Assembly (NCBI GenBank): GCA_945979635.1
Contig: CAMFPZ010000029.1
Coordinates: 1 to 8,380 of the forward strand
DNA: 8,380 nucleotides
Direction of reading: 5' to 3'
Origin: an uncultured Eubacterium sp.
GTDB lineage: Bacteria; Bacillota; Clostridia; Oscillospirales; Acutalibacteraceae
Of the stretch, positions 1 through 6,047 are shown in pieces. Position 1 is the stretch's first letter. The number at the start of each line of letters is the position of its first letter. The position numbers and the translations under genes are program-made. The notes under the pieces were generated by a model. That model saw nothing but the letters and a program-made list of their open reading frames with translations, was not told the DNA's origin and did not search any database.

Positions 1-44
1 CACAAGGAGTATCGTCGGCAGCGTCAGATGTGTATAAGAGACAG
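1..44 (+). other. Nextera i5-side sequencing adapter (synthetic, not genomic)
   Basis: Bases 1-3 (CAC) match the end of the Illumina P5 arm. Bases 4-11 (AAGGAGTA) match a Nextera i5 index that I recall as S507. Bases 12-25 (TCGTCGGCAGCGTC) are the read-1 adapter and 26-44 (AGATGTGTATAAGAGACAG) are the Tn5 mosaic end. The order and spacing are exactly those of a finished library molecule, so the genome sequence begins at about base 45. The index name is from memory; the adapter identity is certain. Confidence 0.98.
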
Positions 45-327
45 CCTCGTTTATGAAGCACATCCTTTCAGACCGGGTAGGACAAGATGTAACACAGACT
101 ATATTGACGGTGTAGAAATCTATAACGGAAAAACTGAGAAAAAATATAATGACAAGGCTGAAAAATGGGCAAAAGAAAAAGGCCTCCTTGCCGTTTCAGG
201 CTCGGATTTTCATAAACCGGAGCACGCAGGCAGAGGAGGAATCATTACAGAAAAGCCGATAAAAAACAATGCCGATCTGCTCGAAACCCTGAAATCAATG
301 GATTTTGAGATGATAAAAACATATTGA
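45..327 (+). CDS. PHP-domain phosphoesterase, 3' fragment (5' end lost to the adapter)
   Basis: This is the C-terminal 93 residues of a PHP-family metal-dependent phosphoesterase. It starts in the middle of the protein because the adapter cuts the gene, and it ends at a natural TGA (325-327). It keeps the late metal-ligand motifs AHPFRP and GSDFH. It aligns without gaps to residues 129-221 of the intact PHP protein at 1329-1994 on the other strand. By hand count, 7 of 93 residues and about 41 of 282 bases differ, and most changes are synonymous. It is therefore a separate, diverged copy and not a re-read of the same locus. The apparent ATG at 28 and the first residues MCIRDS are translated adapter. 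Whether the complete gene is functional cannot be seen here. Its stop codon overlaps the -35 box of the next transcription unit. Confidence 0.9.
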
Positions 328-352
328 CGAAGAATAGAACATTATGTATAAT
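324..352 (+). promoter_or_regulatory. Sigma-A promoter of the small hydrophobic peptide mRNA
   Basis: The -35 box TTGACG (324-329) and the -10 box TATAAT (347-352) are separated by exactly 17 bp. The -35 box overlaps the TGA stop of the preceding PHP fragment. Transcription should start near 359, which gives a leader of about 110 nt before the ATG at 470. Confidence 0.85.
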
Positions 353-370
353 ATTGTCGGATAAGGAAAA

Positions 371-462
371 CTACCATAACGGTTGAGGTTGTCTATTATT
401 TGATAACTTCATAAAGGTAGGCGGTTAAATCTATCCCCAACCTTGAAAAAGGCGTAAGGGGG
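371..462 (+). promoter_or_regulatory. Structured mRNA leader with sequestered ribosome binding site
   Basis: Two local hairpins can be drawn by eye. In the first, CTACC (371-375) pairs with GGTAG (416-420), and inside it 385-393 pairs with 402-410 (nine pairs, two G-U). In the second, CCCC (435-438) and CCTT (441-444) pair with AAGG (449-452) and GGGG (459-462). This buries the Shine-Dalgarno AAGGGGG (456-462), which sits 7 nt before the ATG. A competing long-range pairing joins TAGGCGGTTA (418-427) to TAATCGCCTA (548-557) across the stop codon: ten pairs with one G-U, and AAG (414-416) with CTT (559-561) beyond one mismatch. Such alternative folds are known in type I toxin mRNAs. No folding energies were calculated. 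Confidence 0.6.
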
Positions 463-469
463 TGTTGCT

Positions 470-550
470 ATGGAATACTTGATTGTCGCAATAATATTCA
501 TTGTTGTAGCTACAGGATACATAAAAGCAACTGAAAATAAAAAGAGATAA
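470..550 (+). CDS. 26-residue hydrophobic peptide, candidate type I toxin
   Basis: This small ORF encodes a peptide with a single membrane-spanning stretch (about residues 3-17: YLIVAIIFIVVATGY) followed by a short charged, lysine- and arginine-rich tail ending KKR. The ATG is preceded by a strong Shine-Dalgarno, AAGGGGG (456-462), with 7 nt spacing. The ORF lies between a consensus sigma-A promoter (324-352) and a rho-independent terminator (597-640). An antisense RNA appears to cover its last codons and its 3' UTR. Short hydrophobic peptides with a charged C-terminus, a structured leader and a 3'-overlapping antisense RNA are the hallmark of type I toxins such as TxpA, BsrG and Fst, which act at the membrane. 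I do not recognise a named family for this sequence. Alternatives are a small membrane protein that modulates a partner, or a non-toxic leader peptide. Expression and toxicity are inferred. Confidence 0.7.
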   Translation: MEYLIVAIIFIVVATGYIKATENKKR

Positions 551-582
551 TCGCCTAACTTCCACATTTGTGATTATCTCTT
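533..582 (-). terminator. Rho-independent terminator of the antisense RNA
   Basis: A perfect 11-bp inverted repeat (AAGAGATAATC at 542-552, GATTATCTCTT at 572-582) surrounds a 19-nt spacer. Read leftward, it is followed by a T-rich tail (TTTATTTTC from 541 to 533). The plus-strand side lacks a good T-tract, so it works best for the minus strand. The stem is AU-rich and its loop is large, so termination may be partial. Confidence 0.65.
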
Positions 583-629
583 AATAATATAATGCGGGGG
601 CTAACCGTCTATCGGCAAGCTCCTTATCT
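533..629 (-). ncRNA. Candidate antisense RNA (antitoxin) overlapping the 3' end of the peptide mRNA
   Basis: A leftward transcript is predicted from the promoter at 636-663. It starts near 629 and ends at the terminator hairpin 542-582, with its U-rich tail at about 533-541, so it is roughly 95 nt long. It is fully complementary to the peptide mRNA from the last six or so codons through the mRNA's own terminator hairpin. It would cover 548-561, the bases that can pair back to the leader. By analogy with RatA, SR4 and RNAII it could trigger degradation or block translation. The transcript itself is inferred from promoter and terminator only. Confidence 0.68.
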
Positions 630-640
630 ATTTTTATTAT
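597..640 (+). terminator. Rho-independent terminator of the peptide mRNA
   Basis: The hairpin arms are GGGGCT (597-602) with AGCTCC (618-623) and CCG (605-607) with CGG (613-615). There is a small internal loop and a 5-nt apical loop. A T-rich run follows (624-640). It lies about 50 nt after the peptide stop codon and would give an mRNA of about 270-280 nt. The same hairpin would form near the 5' end of the antisense RNA. Confidence 0.75.
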
Positions 641-663
641 ACAACAATTTTAATATTTGTCAA
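636..663 (-). promoter_or_regulatory. Consensus sigma-A promoter for the antisense RNA
   Basis: On the minus strand this reads TTGACA (658-663), a 16-bp spacer, then TATAAT (636-641). Both boxes match the consensus at all six positions. It points left into the 3' end of the peptide gene and no ORF follows it in that direction, so its product is expected to be an RNA. It looks stronger than the facing promoter at 324-352, as expected for an antitoxin made in excess. Confidence 0.85.
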
Positions 664-683
664 GAGCACAAATTTCAGTATGC

Positions 684-716
684 CAAAACAGCTTCTCGAT
701 GCGAGAAGCTGTTTTG
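684..716 (-). terminator. Terminator after the ECF S-component gene
   Basis: A perfect 15-bp inverted repeat (CAAAACAGCTTCTCG at 684-698 and its complement at 702-716) has a 3-nt loop and lies 4 nt after the TAA of the minus-strand gene at 721. The arm ends supply the A-run and T-run (AAAA/TTTT). It separates this gene from the antisense promoter downstream and could also stop plus-strand readthrough. Confidence 0.75.
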
Positions 717-720
717 ATGT

Positions 721-1236
721 TTACAGATATTTATGTATTTTGATTTGGTCGAGGATTTTTCCGACAATGGCGAAAATCACTGCCGAGCCGACTGCCTGAA
801 GAACCGAAAACGGAACGGAGGTCAAGGCACTCGGGAAGGAATACATAATTCCCTCTGCAAGCAAGTAGCCGAATACTGTAATTAATCCCGAAATCAGCGT
901 CATCACCAAGGTCATCGGGTTAATGATTTTCGGCGACTTATTTTTATTATACATAGCAGTTACTACAATAAAAGGAACTGAATTAAGGGCCTTAATTATT
1001 GCGGTCGGAATAGCCCACTGCGGTGCACCTGCCAAAATGTCTGCAAAGGCTCCGCCGATAGCCGACGCCAATGCAGCCCATGGACCCAATAGGCATCCGC
1101 TCAAATATATCATACTGTCTCCGATATGAATATATCCGCTGTTTATTCCTGTAGGAATTTTAATAAACGCCGTGCATACCGTAACCAACGCCGCCATTAA
1201 TCCGGTTAAACAAATCTTCTTTACCTTACTATTCAT
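721..1236 (-). CDS. ECF transporter S component (substrate-binding membrane subunit)
   Basis: This 171-residue, very hydrophobic protein has about six membrane-spanning segments (near residues 8-26, 36-50, 52-72, 78-95, 108-130 and 140-163). That size and topology are typical of the substrate-capturing subunit of energy-coupling factor vitamin transporters. The first helix has the small-residue pattern LMAAL, where S components contact the EcfT subunit. The region GYIHIGDSMIYLSGCLLGPW (34-53) followed by GGAFADILAG (61-70) is characteristic of the COG4720/DUF1393-type S components. The substrate cannot be read from sequence; thiamine-precursor, pyridoxine or riboflavin-like vitamins are possible. 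No EcfA or EcfT gene lies in the window, so it probably uses a shared (group II) module encoded elsewhere. The ATG has a strong GAGGAGGT ribosome binding site. It is separated from the operon upstream by 92 nt and has its own terminator. Confidence 0.85.
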   Translation of the reverse strand: MNSKVKKICLTGLMAALVTVCTAFIKIPTGINSGYIHIGDSMIYLSGCLLGPWAALASAIGGAFADILAGAPQWAIPTAIIKALNSVPFIVVTAMYNKNKSPKIINPMTLVMTLISGLITVFGYLLAEGIMYSFPSALTSVPFSVLQAVGSAVIFAIVGKILDQIKIHKYL

Positions 1237-1245
1237 ATAGTATGT

Positions 1246-1253
1246 ACCTCCTC
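1246..1253 (-). promoter_or_regulatory. Shine-Dalgarno of the ECF S-component gene
   Basis: The minus strand reads GAGGAGGT, 9 nt before the ATG at 1234-1236. It is a near-perfect anti-16S match and supports this start. Confidence 0.85.
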
Positions 1254-1268
1254 TTTCGATATGCCAAA

Positions 1269-1274
1269 ATTATA
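1269..1274 (-). promoter_or_regulatory. Possible -10 box for the ECF S-component gene
   Basis: TATAAT on the minus strand lies 32 bp before the ATG, in the 92-nt gap after the PHP gene. No good -35 box is seen at 16-18 bp; the nearest resemblance, TTGTAT, is 24 bp away. The predicted leader is only about 25 nt, too short for a vitamin riboswitch. Readthrough from the upstream operon is an alternative, because no clear terminator follows the PHP gene. Confidence 0.45.
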
Positions 1275-1328
1275 CAGCATATCTGTGCATTAAAAAAGAT
1301 ACAAAACTGATTATTTTTTAGGGTACAG

Positions 1329-1994
1329 TCAGTAGGTTTTTATCATTTCAAAATTCATTGAACGCAGAGTATCCAGAAGGTCGGCGTTATTTCTTATTGG
1401 CTTTTCTGTAATAATTCCGCCCCTGCCTGCGTGCTCCGGCTTATGAAAATCGGAGCCGGAAATGGTAAGGAGGCCTTTTTCCTTTGCCCATTTTTCCGCT
1501 TTATCATTATATTTCTTTCCTGTTTTTCCGTTATAGATTTCTACTCCGTCGATATAATCCGTATTACATCTTGTTCTACCCGGTCTAAAGGGATGAGCTT
1601 CATAAACGAGATAGCCCTCCTTATGCATCATCTCATAAACTCTTTTTTCCCAAACAGCCATAAGGTTGCCTTGTTTTTCGAGCCATTTGTCGTCCATACC
1701 ATAGATAAGATAATCATTCGAGGTTCCGAAATGGCGAAGCTCCATACCGAACATAACAGTAAAATCGCTCGGTGCAATCTTTTTCATCTCTCGGTATGAT
1801 TGAAGATAAAACTCTATTTTCTTTTGCGGTGCAACCAAGCTTTGGTCATACCAGGTCAAGGGACTGTAATGGTCGGTCAAAACAATTCCCGAAAAGCCTT
1901 TTTCTATATACATTTTTATAATATCGCCCACCGACACCCTGCCGCATCGTGAAACGGGGCTTGTATGGGTATGCGTTTCGTATTTATATTTCAT
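1329..1994 (-). CDS. PHP-domain metal-dependent phosphoesterase
   Basis: This 221-residue compact PHP (polymerase and histidinol phosphatase) protein is expected to hydrolyse phosphoester bonds with a metal cluster in the cytoplasm. The ligand motifs appear in order: HTH (8-10), TDH (40-42), GMELRH (83-88, Glu85), AHPFRP (133-138, His134) and GSDFH (180-184, Asp182 and His184). The segment SPVSRCG after HTHT is typical of stand-alone bacterial PHP enzymes related to nucleotide or histidinol-phosphate phosphatases, but the substrate is unknown. The ATG overlaps the recG TGA by one base (TGATG), so translation is probably coupled and this is the last gene of the operon. Residues 129-221 have a diverged inverted copy at 45-327, about 92% identical in protein and 85% in DNA by hand count. 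Similarity to that copy stops at the stop codon. Confidence 0.88.
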   Translation of the reverse strand: MKYKYETHTHTSPVSRCGRVSVGDIIKMYIEKGFSGIVLTDHYSPLTWYDQSLVAPQKKIEFYLQSYREMKKIAPSDFTVMFGMELRHFGTSNDYLIYGMDDKWLEKQGNLMAVWEKRVYEMMHKEGYLVYEAHPFRPGRTRCNTDYIDGVEIYNGKTGKKYNDKAEKWAKEKGLLTISGSDFHKPEHAGRGGIITEKPIRNNADLLDTLRSMNFEMIKTY

Positions 1995-4012
1995 CAGTAA
2001 TCAGTCCTTTTGAACATTTCGTTTATTTTATCGCACAAAACAGGATGGGAGTCGAGTCGTGAATCAGCCTTGAGCAATTCCTCGGCACATACACGACAAG
2101 TATTAAGCGTTTGAATATCCTCAACCATATCCGCAATTTTCAGATTTGGCAAGCCATGCTGTCGCTTTCCGAAGAAATCACCGGGACCTCTTGTTTTCAA
2201 GTCATATTCGGCTATTTTGAAGCCGTTTGAAGTAGATTTCATAATTCCGAGGCGTTCCTTCGTTTGCTCGCCCTGATTATCGCTAACCAGAATACAAAAG
2301 CTCTTTTCACTGCCTCTGCCGACTCTGCCGCGAAGCTGATGAAGCTGTGAAAGCCCGAAGCGGTCGGCGTTTTCAATAAGCATAACAGTCGCATTCGGAA
2401 CATCCACCCCAACCTCAATAACCGTAGTTGAAACCAAAATTTGGATTTCGCCGTCCGAGAATTTCTGCATAACCTCATCCTTAAGCTTCGATTTCATCCT
2501 GCCGTGGAGAAGTCCAAGCGAATAGTTAGCAAAAACGCCCTGCGAAAGACTATTTGCATACTCCTCGGCAGAAAGCAAATCACTTTCGCCGTCCTCAACA
2601 AGAGGGCAAACGATATATGCCTGCCTGCCGTTATCGAGTGCTTTTTTTATGAATTTATATATTCTCTCGTGGTAGGAGGAGTCAACATAATCTGTACGAA
2701 TTTCCTGTCGATTAGGCGGAAGCTCGTCGAGTATGCTTATATCCAGCTCGCCGTAAATAATCAATCCGAGTGTTCGGGGAATAGGCGTTGCAGACATAAC
2801 GAGAAGGTGGGGATTATCGCCCTTCATCGCAAGATTTGCACGCTGTTCAACGCCGAATCTATGCTGCTCGTCCGTACAAACCAAACCGAGATTTTTGAAC
2901 TCAACATCATTTTGGATAAGTGCGTGCGTTCCGATAATCAAGTCAATATTTCCGTCGATAAGGTCGCATTTTATTGCTCGCTTCTCGCTCGCCTTAGTTG
3001 AGCCCGTAAGAAGAGCAAGGCGAATATCCGTGCCCTCGAACAACCGCTTAAAGCTCTCATAATGCTGAACTGCCAAAATTTCAGTCGGTGCCATCATTGC
3101 TGTTTGGAAGCCGTTTCGAATCATAGTATACATAACTGCACCGGCAACAGCAGTTTTGCCCGAGCCAACATCACCCTGAATTAGCCTATTCATATTACTT
3201 TCGGACATTATATCCGAAACGCAGTCGCCAACGCACCTTTTTTGTGCCGCCGTCGGCTCAAATGACAAAAGCGAATAGAACTCCTCGCTGAAATCCTTTT
3301 TTGCGATATGATTATTGCGTACATTTCGCTTCCCCTTGAGCAAAAGCAATCCGAGCTGAAGAGTCAACAGCTCCTCGAAAACAAGTCGTTTTCTCGCAAC
3401 TTCAATATTCTCCGTACAGGACGGAAAATGAATTTCCTTCAATGCGAAATCGAGTGTGCAAAGTCCGTATTTTTTTCTTATTTCATCGTCAAGTGTGTCC
3501 TCTACCACGCCGATTTTGTCAAACGCGTTTCGTACTGCCTTTGCAATTGCCTTAGAATTCAAGCTTTGGGTTGCAGGATAAATCGGATGAATGCCGAGTC
3601 CTGTATTTACACTCTCAATTTGGGGCGACGACATAACAGCATCGGTAAATCGCCTTTCGACCTTTCCGTAAAGTATGTATTCATCGAAGGTTCGAAGAGC
3701 CCTTGCGGCATATTCATTATTAAAAATAGTCACATGAATAACCGTTTCGCCATCGGAAAAATTGCATTTATACAGGGTCAGTCCCTTTCGAATTCGCGAC
3801 TCCTTAACAGGCGTTATCATAGTCGCACGAATAGAAACCATCTCGTCAACAGGAGCATTCTTTACACTGACCGTCTTGCTTTGGTCAAGATATTTTCGCG
3901 GATAATAATGCAAAAGATTTTCCAATGAGTAAACGCCCAGCTTATTGAAAAGCCGGGCCTTTTTTTCTCCAACACCTTTTACGAACTGAATATCATAATC
4001 GCTAAGCTTCAT
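1994..4012 (-). CDS. recG: ATP-dependent DNA helicase RecG
   Basis: RecG is a double-stranded DNA translocase that remodels stalled replication forks and branch-migrates Holliday junctions. The 672-residue protein is full length for the family. It has an N-terminal wedge/OB region (about 1-240, with VKGVGEKKA at 11-19), then helicase motifs: Walker A GDVGSGKT (280-287), MAPTEILAVQH (307-317), DEQH box (381-384), SATPIPRT (407-414), QLHQLRGRVGRG (556-567) and the RecG-specific C-terminal RGPGDFFGKRQHG (608-620). The ATG starts directly after the fakA TAA with no gap and has GGTGGA as ribosome binding site inside the end of fakA. Its stop overlaps the PHP start by one base. The position immediately after yloU–fakA is the usual one in many Firmicutes. 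No disrupted motif is seen. Confidence 0.97.
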   Translation of the reverse strand: MKLSDYDIQFVKGVGEKKARLFNKLGVYSLENLLHYYPRKYLDQSKTVSVKNAPVDEMVSIRATMITPVKESRIRKGLTLYKCNFSDGETVIHVTIFNNEYAARALRTFDEYILYGKVERRFTDAVMSSPQIESVNTGLGIHPIYPATQSLNSKAIAKAVRNAFDKIGVVEDTLDDEIRKKYGLCTLDFALKEIHFPSCTENIEVARKRLVFEELLTLQLGLLLLKGKRNVRNNHIAKKDFSEEFYSLLSFEPTAAQKRCVGDCVSDIMSESNMNRLIQGDVGSGKTAVAGAVMYTMIRNGFQTAMMAPTEILAVQHYESFKRLFEGTDIRLALLTGSTKASEKRAIKCDLIDGNIDLIIGTHALIQNDVEFKNLGLVCTDEQHRFGVEQRANLAMKGDNPHLLVMSATPIPRTLGLIIYGELDISILDELPPNRQEIRTDYVDSSYHERIYKFIKKALDNGRQAYIVCPLVEDGESDLLSAEEYANSLSQGVFANYSLGLLHGRMKSKLKDEVMQKFSDGEIQILVSTTVIEVGVDVPNATVMLIENADRFGLSQLHQLRGRVGRGSEKSFCILVSDNQGEQTKERLGIMKSTSNGFKIAEYDLKTRGPGDFFGKRQHGLPNLKIADMVEDIQTLNTCRVCAEELLKADSRLDSHPVLCDKINEMFKRTDY

Positions 4013-5644
4013 TTATTCCACCGATATAATATAGTAGTATACAGGCTGACCGCCGTCAACAACACTAATCTCGGCAGTATCGCCGAGCCTTTCGCCCAGC
4101 ATACCCTCAAGTCTGTTTGCGTCTTCCTCGGTCATGCCCTCACCATATATTACTGTAATGAGAGAATTTTCGTCCGGATTGAACATTTCGCACGCAGAAT
4201 CAAATGCAATCTGCTCTTTATCCTCGCCGATGAACCTAATAGTTCCGTTGCAAATTCCCATTATCTGTCCCTTTTGTATAGGTCTTCCATCAACCTCACT
4301 GTCGCGAGCGGCAAATGTAATATTCGCGGTTTGAGTTCTTGAAGCGGCATCCATCATAGTCTCAACATTTTCCTCAGTGCCGATGGTTTCGTCGAAATTC
4401 AGCATTGCGGCAATTCCCTGCGGAATAGTCTTCGTTTCAAGAACAACAACCTCTCTGTCCTTTATTTCATCCCTTGCCATCTGTGCTGCCATAATAATAT
4501 TCTTATTGTTCGGCAGAACGAAAACTGTTTTTGCACCAACGCTCAAAACTGCCTTGGTAATATCATCGGTGGACGGATTCATAGTCTGTCCGCCGCTGAC
4601 AACAACATCCGAACCAAGGTCGACAAAGAGCTCGTTCAAGCCGTCACCGGCACAGACGGACACAAAGCCGTAGTCCTTTTCAGGCTCGGCAATTCCATCC
4701 TCCGTCTGCCCAACAGGCTCCTGAACAGGCTTCTGTCTTGAATTAATAATAGAAATGTCATACATTTCGCCGTACTTTGCACCTGTTGTCATAACAGTAC
4801 CCGGAGCGTCGGTATTGACCTCTACTCGGATTATTCCCCTGTCCTCGCTAACGCTTACGCCGTCGCCGAGTGCCTCCAAATAAGCACGAAGCTTTTCGGG
4901 TGAGCTTTCCTTTGCTGTGCTTGTTTTATGAATTTCAAGCTTAATAGAGTAGTTATTCTTTATATCGCTGATACCTTCGACGGCACTATCCGTTGAGTCA
5001 GCCAACGCCTCCTCGCCAATCGGACGGATAATAACATCATTTCCGATTACGCTCTCAATACCCTTCAGGATAAGAAGGAAGCCCTGACCACCGGCATCAA
5101 CAACTCCTGCCTTCTTCAAAACAGGAAGCAAATCCGGAGTCGATGCGAGTGCCTGCTTCGCCGCCTCGAGAGCAGCAACACAAACCTCGATAGGCTCGTC
5201 GTTTATTTCTGCCATTGTTTCTGCTGCCTCTGCCGCACATCTTACAACTGTAAGGATAGTACCCTCGGTAGGCTTCATAACCGCCTTGTATGCGGCATCG
5301 CTTCCTGCACGAAACGCACGGGCAATATCCTTTCCGCCGGCCTGCTCCAAGCCCTTGAATGCCTTTGAAAAGCCGCGAAAAATGAGCGAAAGAATAACGC
5401 CTGAATTACCTCTTGCACCTCTCAAAAGTGCCGAAGCAACCCTCTTTGATACATCGCCGATTGAAGCATCATCGGGCATATCCTTTATATCATCCTTTGC
5501 CGAAGCAATGGTCATAGACATATTTGTTCCCGTATCGCCGTCAGGCACAGGGAAGATATTGAGTGCGTCAACCGCCTGTCTGCTGTTTGCTATATTATTC
5601 GCACCGGAGATTACGCCGTCACGAAACATTTTTCCTGTAATCAT
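4013..5644 (-). CDS. fakA: Fatty acid kinase catalytic subunit FakA (YloV/DhaL family)
   Basis: FakA phosphorylates fatty acids bound to a FakB (DegV) partner, feeding exogenous fatty acids into phospholipid synthesis. The start is taken as the ATG at 5644 and not the in-frame ATG at 5692. It has GGAGGG 5 nt upstream, matches the family N-terminus and avoids overlap with yloU, giving 543 residues. The N-terminal DhaL kinase domain carries FPVPDGDTGTN (31-41, metal-binding Asp35 and Asp37) and RGARGNSG (75-82). A middle domain spans about 230-305. The C-terminal EDD-like FakB-contact domain (about 325-543) has GGQTMNPS (351-358). Where S. aureus FakA has a Cys and an HVHT motif in the middle domain, here I read Ser233 and VEVNT (274-278), so those putative zinc ligands are missing. 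No fakB is in the window. The next gene, recG, starts with no gap. Confidence 0.9.
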   Translation of the reverse strand: MITGKMFRDGVISGANNIANSRQAVDALNIFPVPDGDTGTNMSMTIASAKDDIKDMPDDASIGDVSKRVASALLRGARGNSGVILSLIFRGFSKAFKGLEQAGGKDIARAFRAGSDAAYKAVMKPTEGTILTVVRCAAEAAETMAEINDEPIEVCVAALEAAKQALASTPDLLPVLKKAGVVDAGGQGFLLILKGIESVIGNDVIIRPIGEEALADSTDSAVEGISDIKNNYSIKLEIHKTSTAKESSPEKLRAYLEALGDGVSVSEDRGIIRVEVNTDAPGTVMTTGAKYGEMYDISIINSRQKPVQEPVGQTEDGIAEPEKDYGFVSVCAGDGLNELFVDLGSDVVVSGGQTMNPSTDDITKAVLSVGAKTVFVLPNNKNIIMAAQMARDEIKDREVVVLETKTIPQGIAAMLNFDETIGTEENVETMMDAASRTQTANITFAARDSEVDGRPIQKGQIMGICNGTIRFIGEDKEQIAFDSACEMFNPDENSLITVIYGEGMTEEDANRLEGMLGERLGDTAEISVVDGGQPVYYYIISVE

Positions 5645-5649
5645 TTTTA

Positions 5650-5655
5650 CCCTCC
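5650..5655 (-). promoter_or_regulatory. Shine-Dalgarno deciding the fakA start
   Basis: GGAGGG on the minus strand lies 5 nt before the ATG at 5642-5644 and just after the yloU stop (5658-5660). It supports the shorter FakA start over the in-frame ATG at 5692, which lies inside yloU. Confidence 0.85.
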
Positions 5656-5657
5656 GG

Positions 5658-6035
5658 TTAATTAATACTGTCGATTCCTTCGATATGAACATTTACCTCT
5701 GATACCTTAAGGTCAGTTGCACTTTCGATAGTATAGCGTACCTTGTTTACAATGCTGTCCGCAATAGCATTTATGTTTACTCCATAGGACACAGCGATAG
5801 AAAGGTCAACAACAAGTGCACCGTTAATGCTCTTTATTGTTACGCCCTGATTAGAATTATCAAGCTCTGCGGCTCTTTCGACACGATTGATGATGGCCGA
5901 TTTTATGCTCTGTACGGGATTAGAGTTTACCATACGGGTTACGCCGAAGCAGCTCTGTGCCGTATTTCCTACCAGCTTTGCAAAATAGCTATTAGTAATT
6001 TCGATATAGCCGTTTTTGTTTTCGTATTTAATCAT
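5658..6035 (-). CDS. yloU: Asp23/Gls24 (DUF322) family envelope-associated protein YloU
   Basis: This 125-residue protein belongs to the Asp23/Gls24 family. It shows the typical beginning GYIEITNSYFAKLVGNTA (9-26), the segment GALVVDLSIAVSYGVNI (72-88) and the C-terminal VNVHIEGI (115-122). Members lack a signal peptide or catalytic residues. In S. aureus, Asp23 sits at the cytoplasmic face of the membrane and is linked to cell-envelope stress, and YloU is encoded next to the fatty acid kinase gene in many Firmicutes. The same arrangement is seen here, with fakA starting 13 nt after the TAA. The ATG has CGGAGGT as ribosome binding site, overlapping the end of the preceding lipoprotein gene. 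Another ATG 5 bases upstream is out of frame. The family assignment is firm; the biochemical role is not established. Confidence 0.9.
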   Translation of the reverse strand: MIKYENKNGYIEITNSYFAKLVGNTAQSCFGVTRMVNSNPVQSIKSAIINRVERAAELDNSNQGVTIKSINGALVVDLSIAVSYGVNINAIADSIVNKVRYTIESATDLKVSEVNVHIEGIDSIN

Positions 6036-6047
6036 ACCATACCTCCG

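Noticed and set aside
1275..1328. Possible terminator after the PHP gene (A-run and T-run around 1284-1320)
   Set aside because: Only A/T tracts can pair, with no GC-containing stem, so it cannot be supported as a terminator.
1431..1799. 122-codon open frame on the plus strand opposite the PHP gene
   Set aside because: It is antisense to a conserved gene with intact catalytic motifs, and its translation has no recognisable domain.
3308..3928. 206-codon open frame on the plus strand opposite recG
   Set aside because: It lies wholly inside the well-supported recG gene on the other strand, has no ribosome binding site context and resembles no protein family.
5642..5692. Longer FakA start at the ATG at 5692
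   Set aside because: It would overlap yloU by 35 bases, adds 16 residues not typical of the family and lacks a ribosome binding site, whereas the ATG at 5644 has GGAGGG 5 nt upstream.
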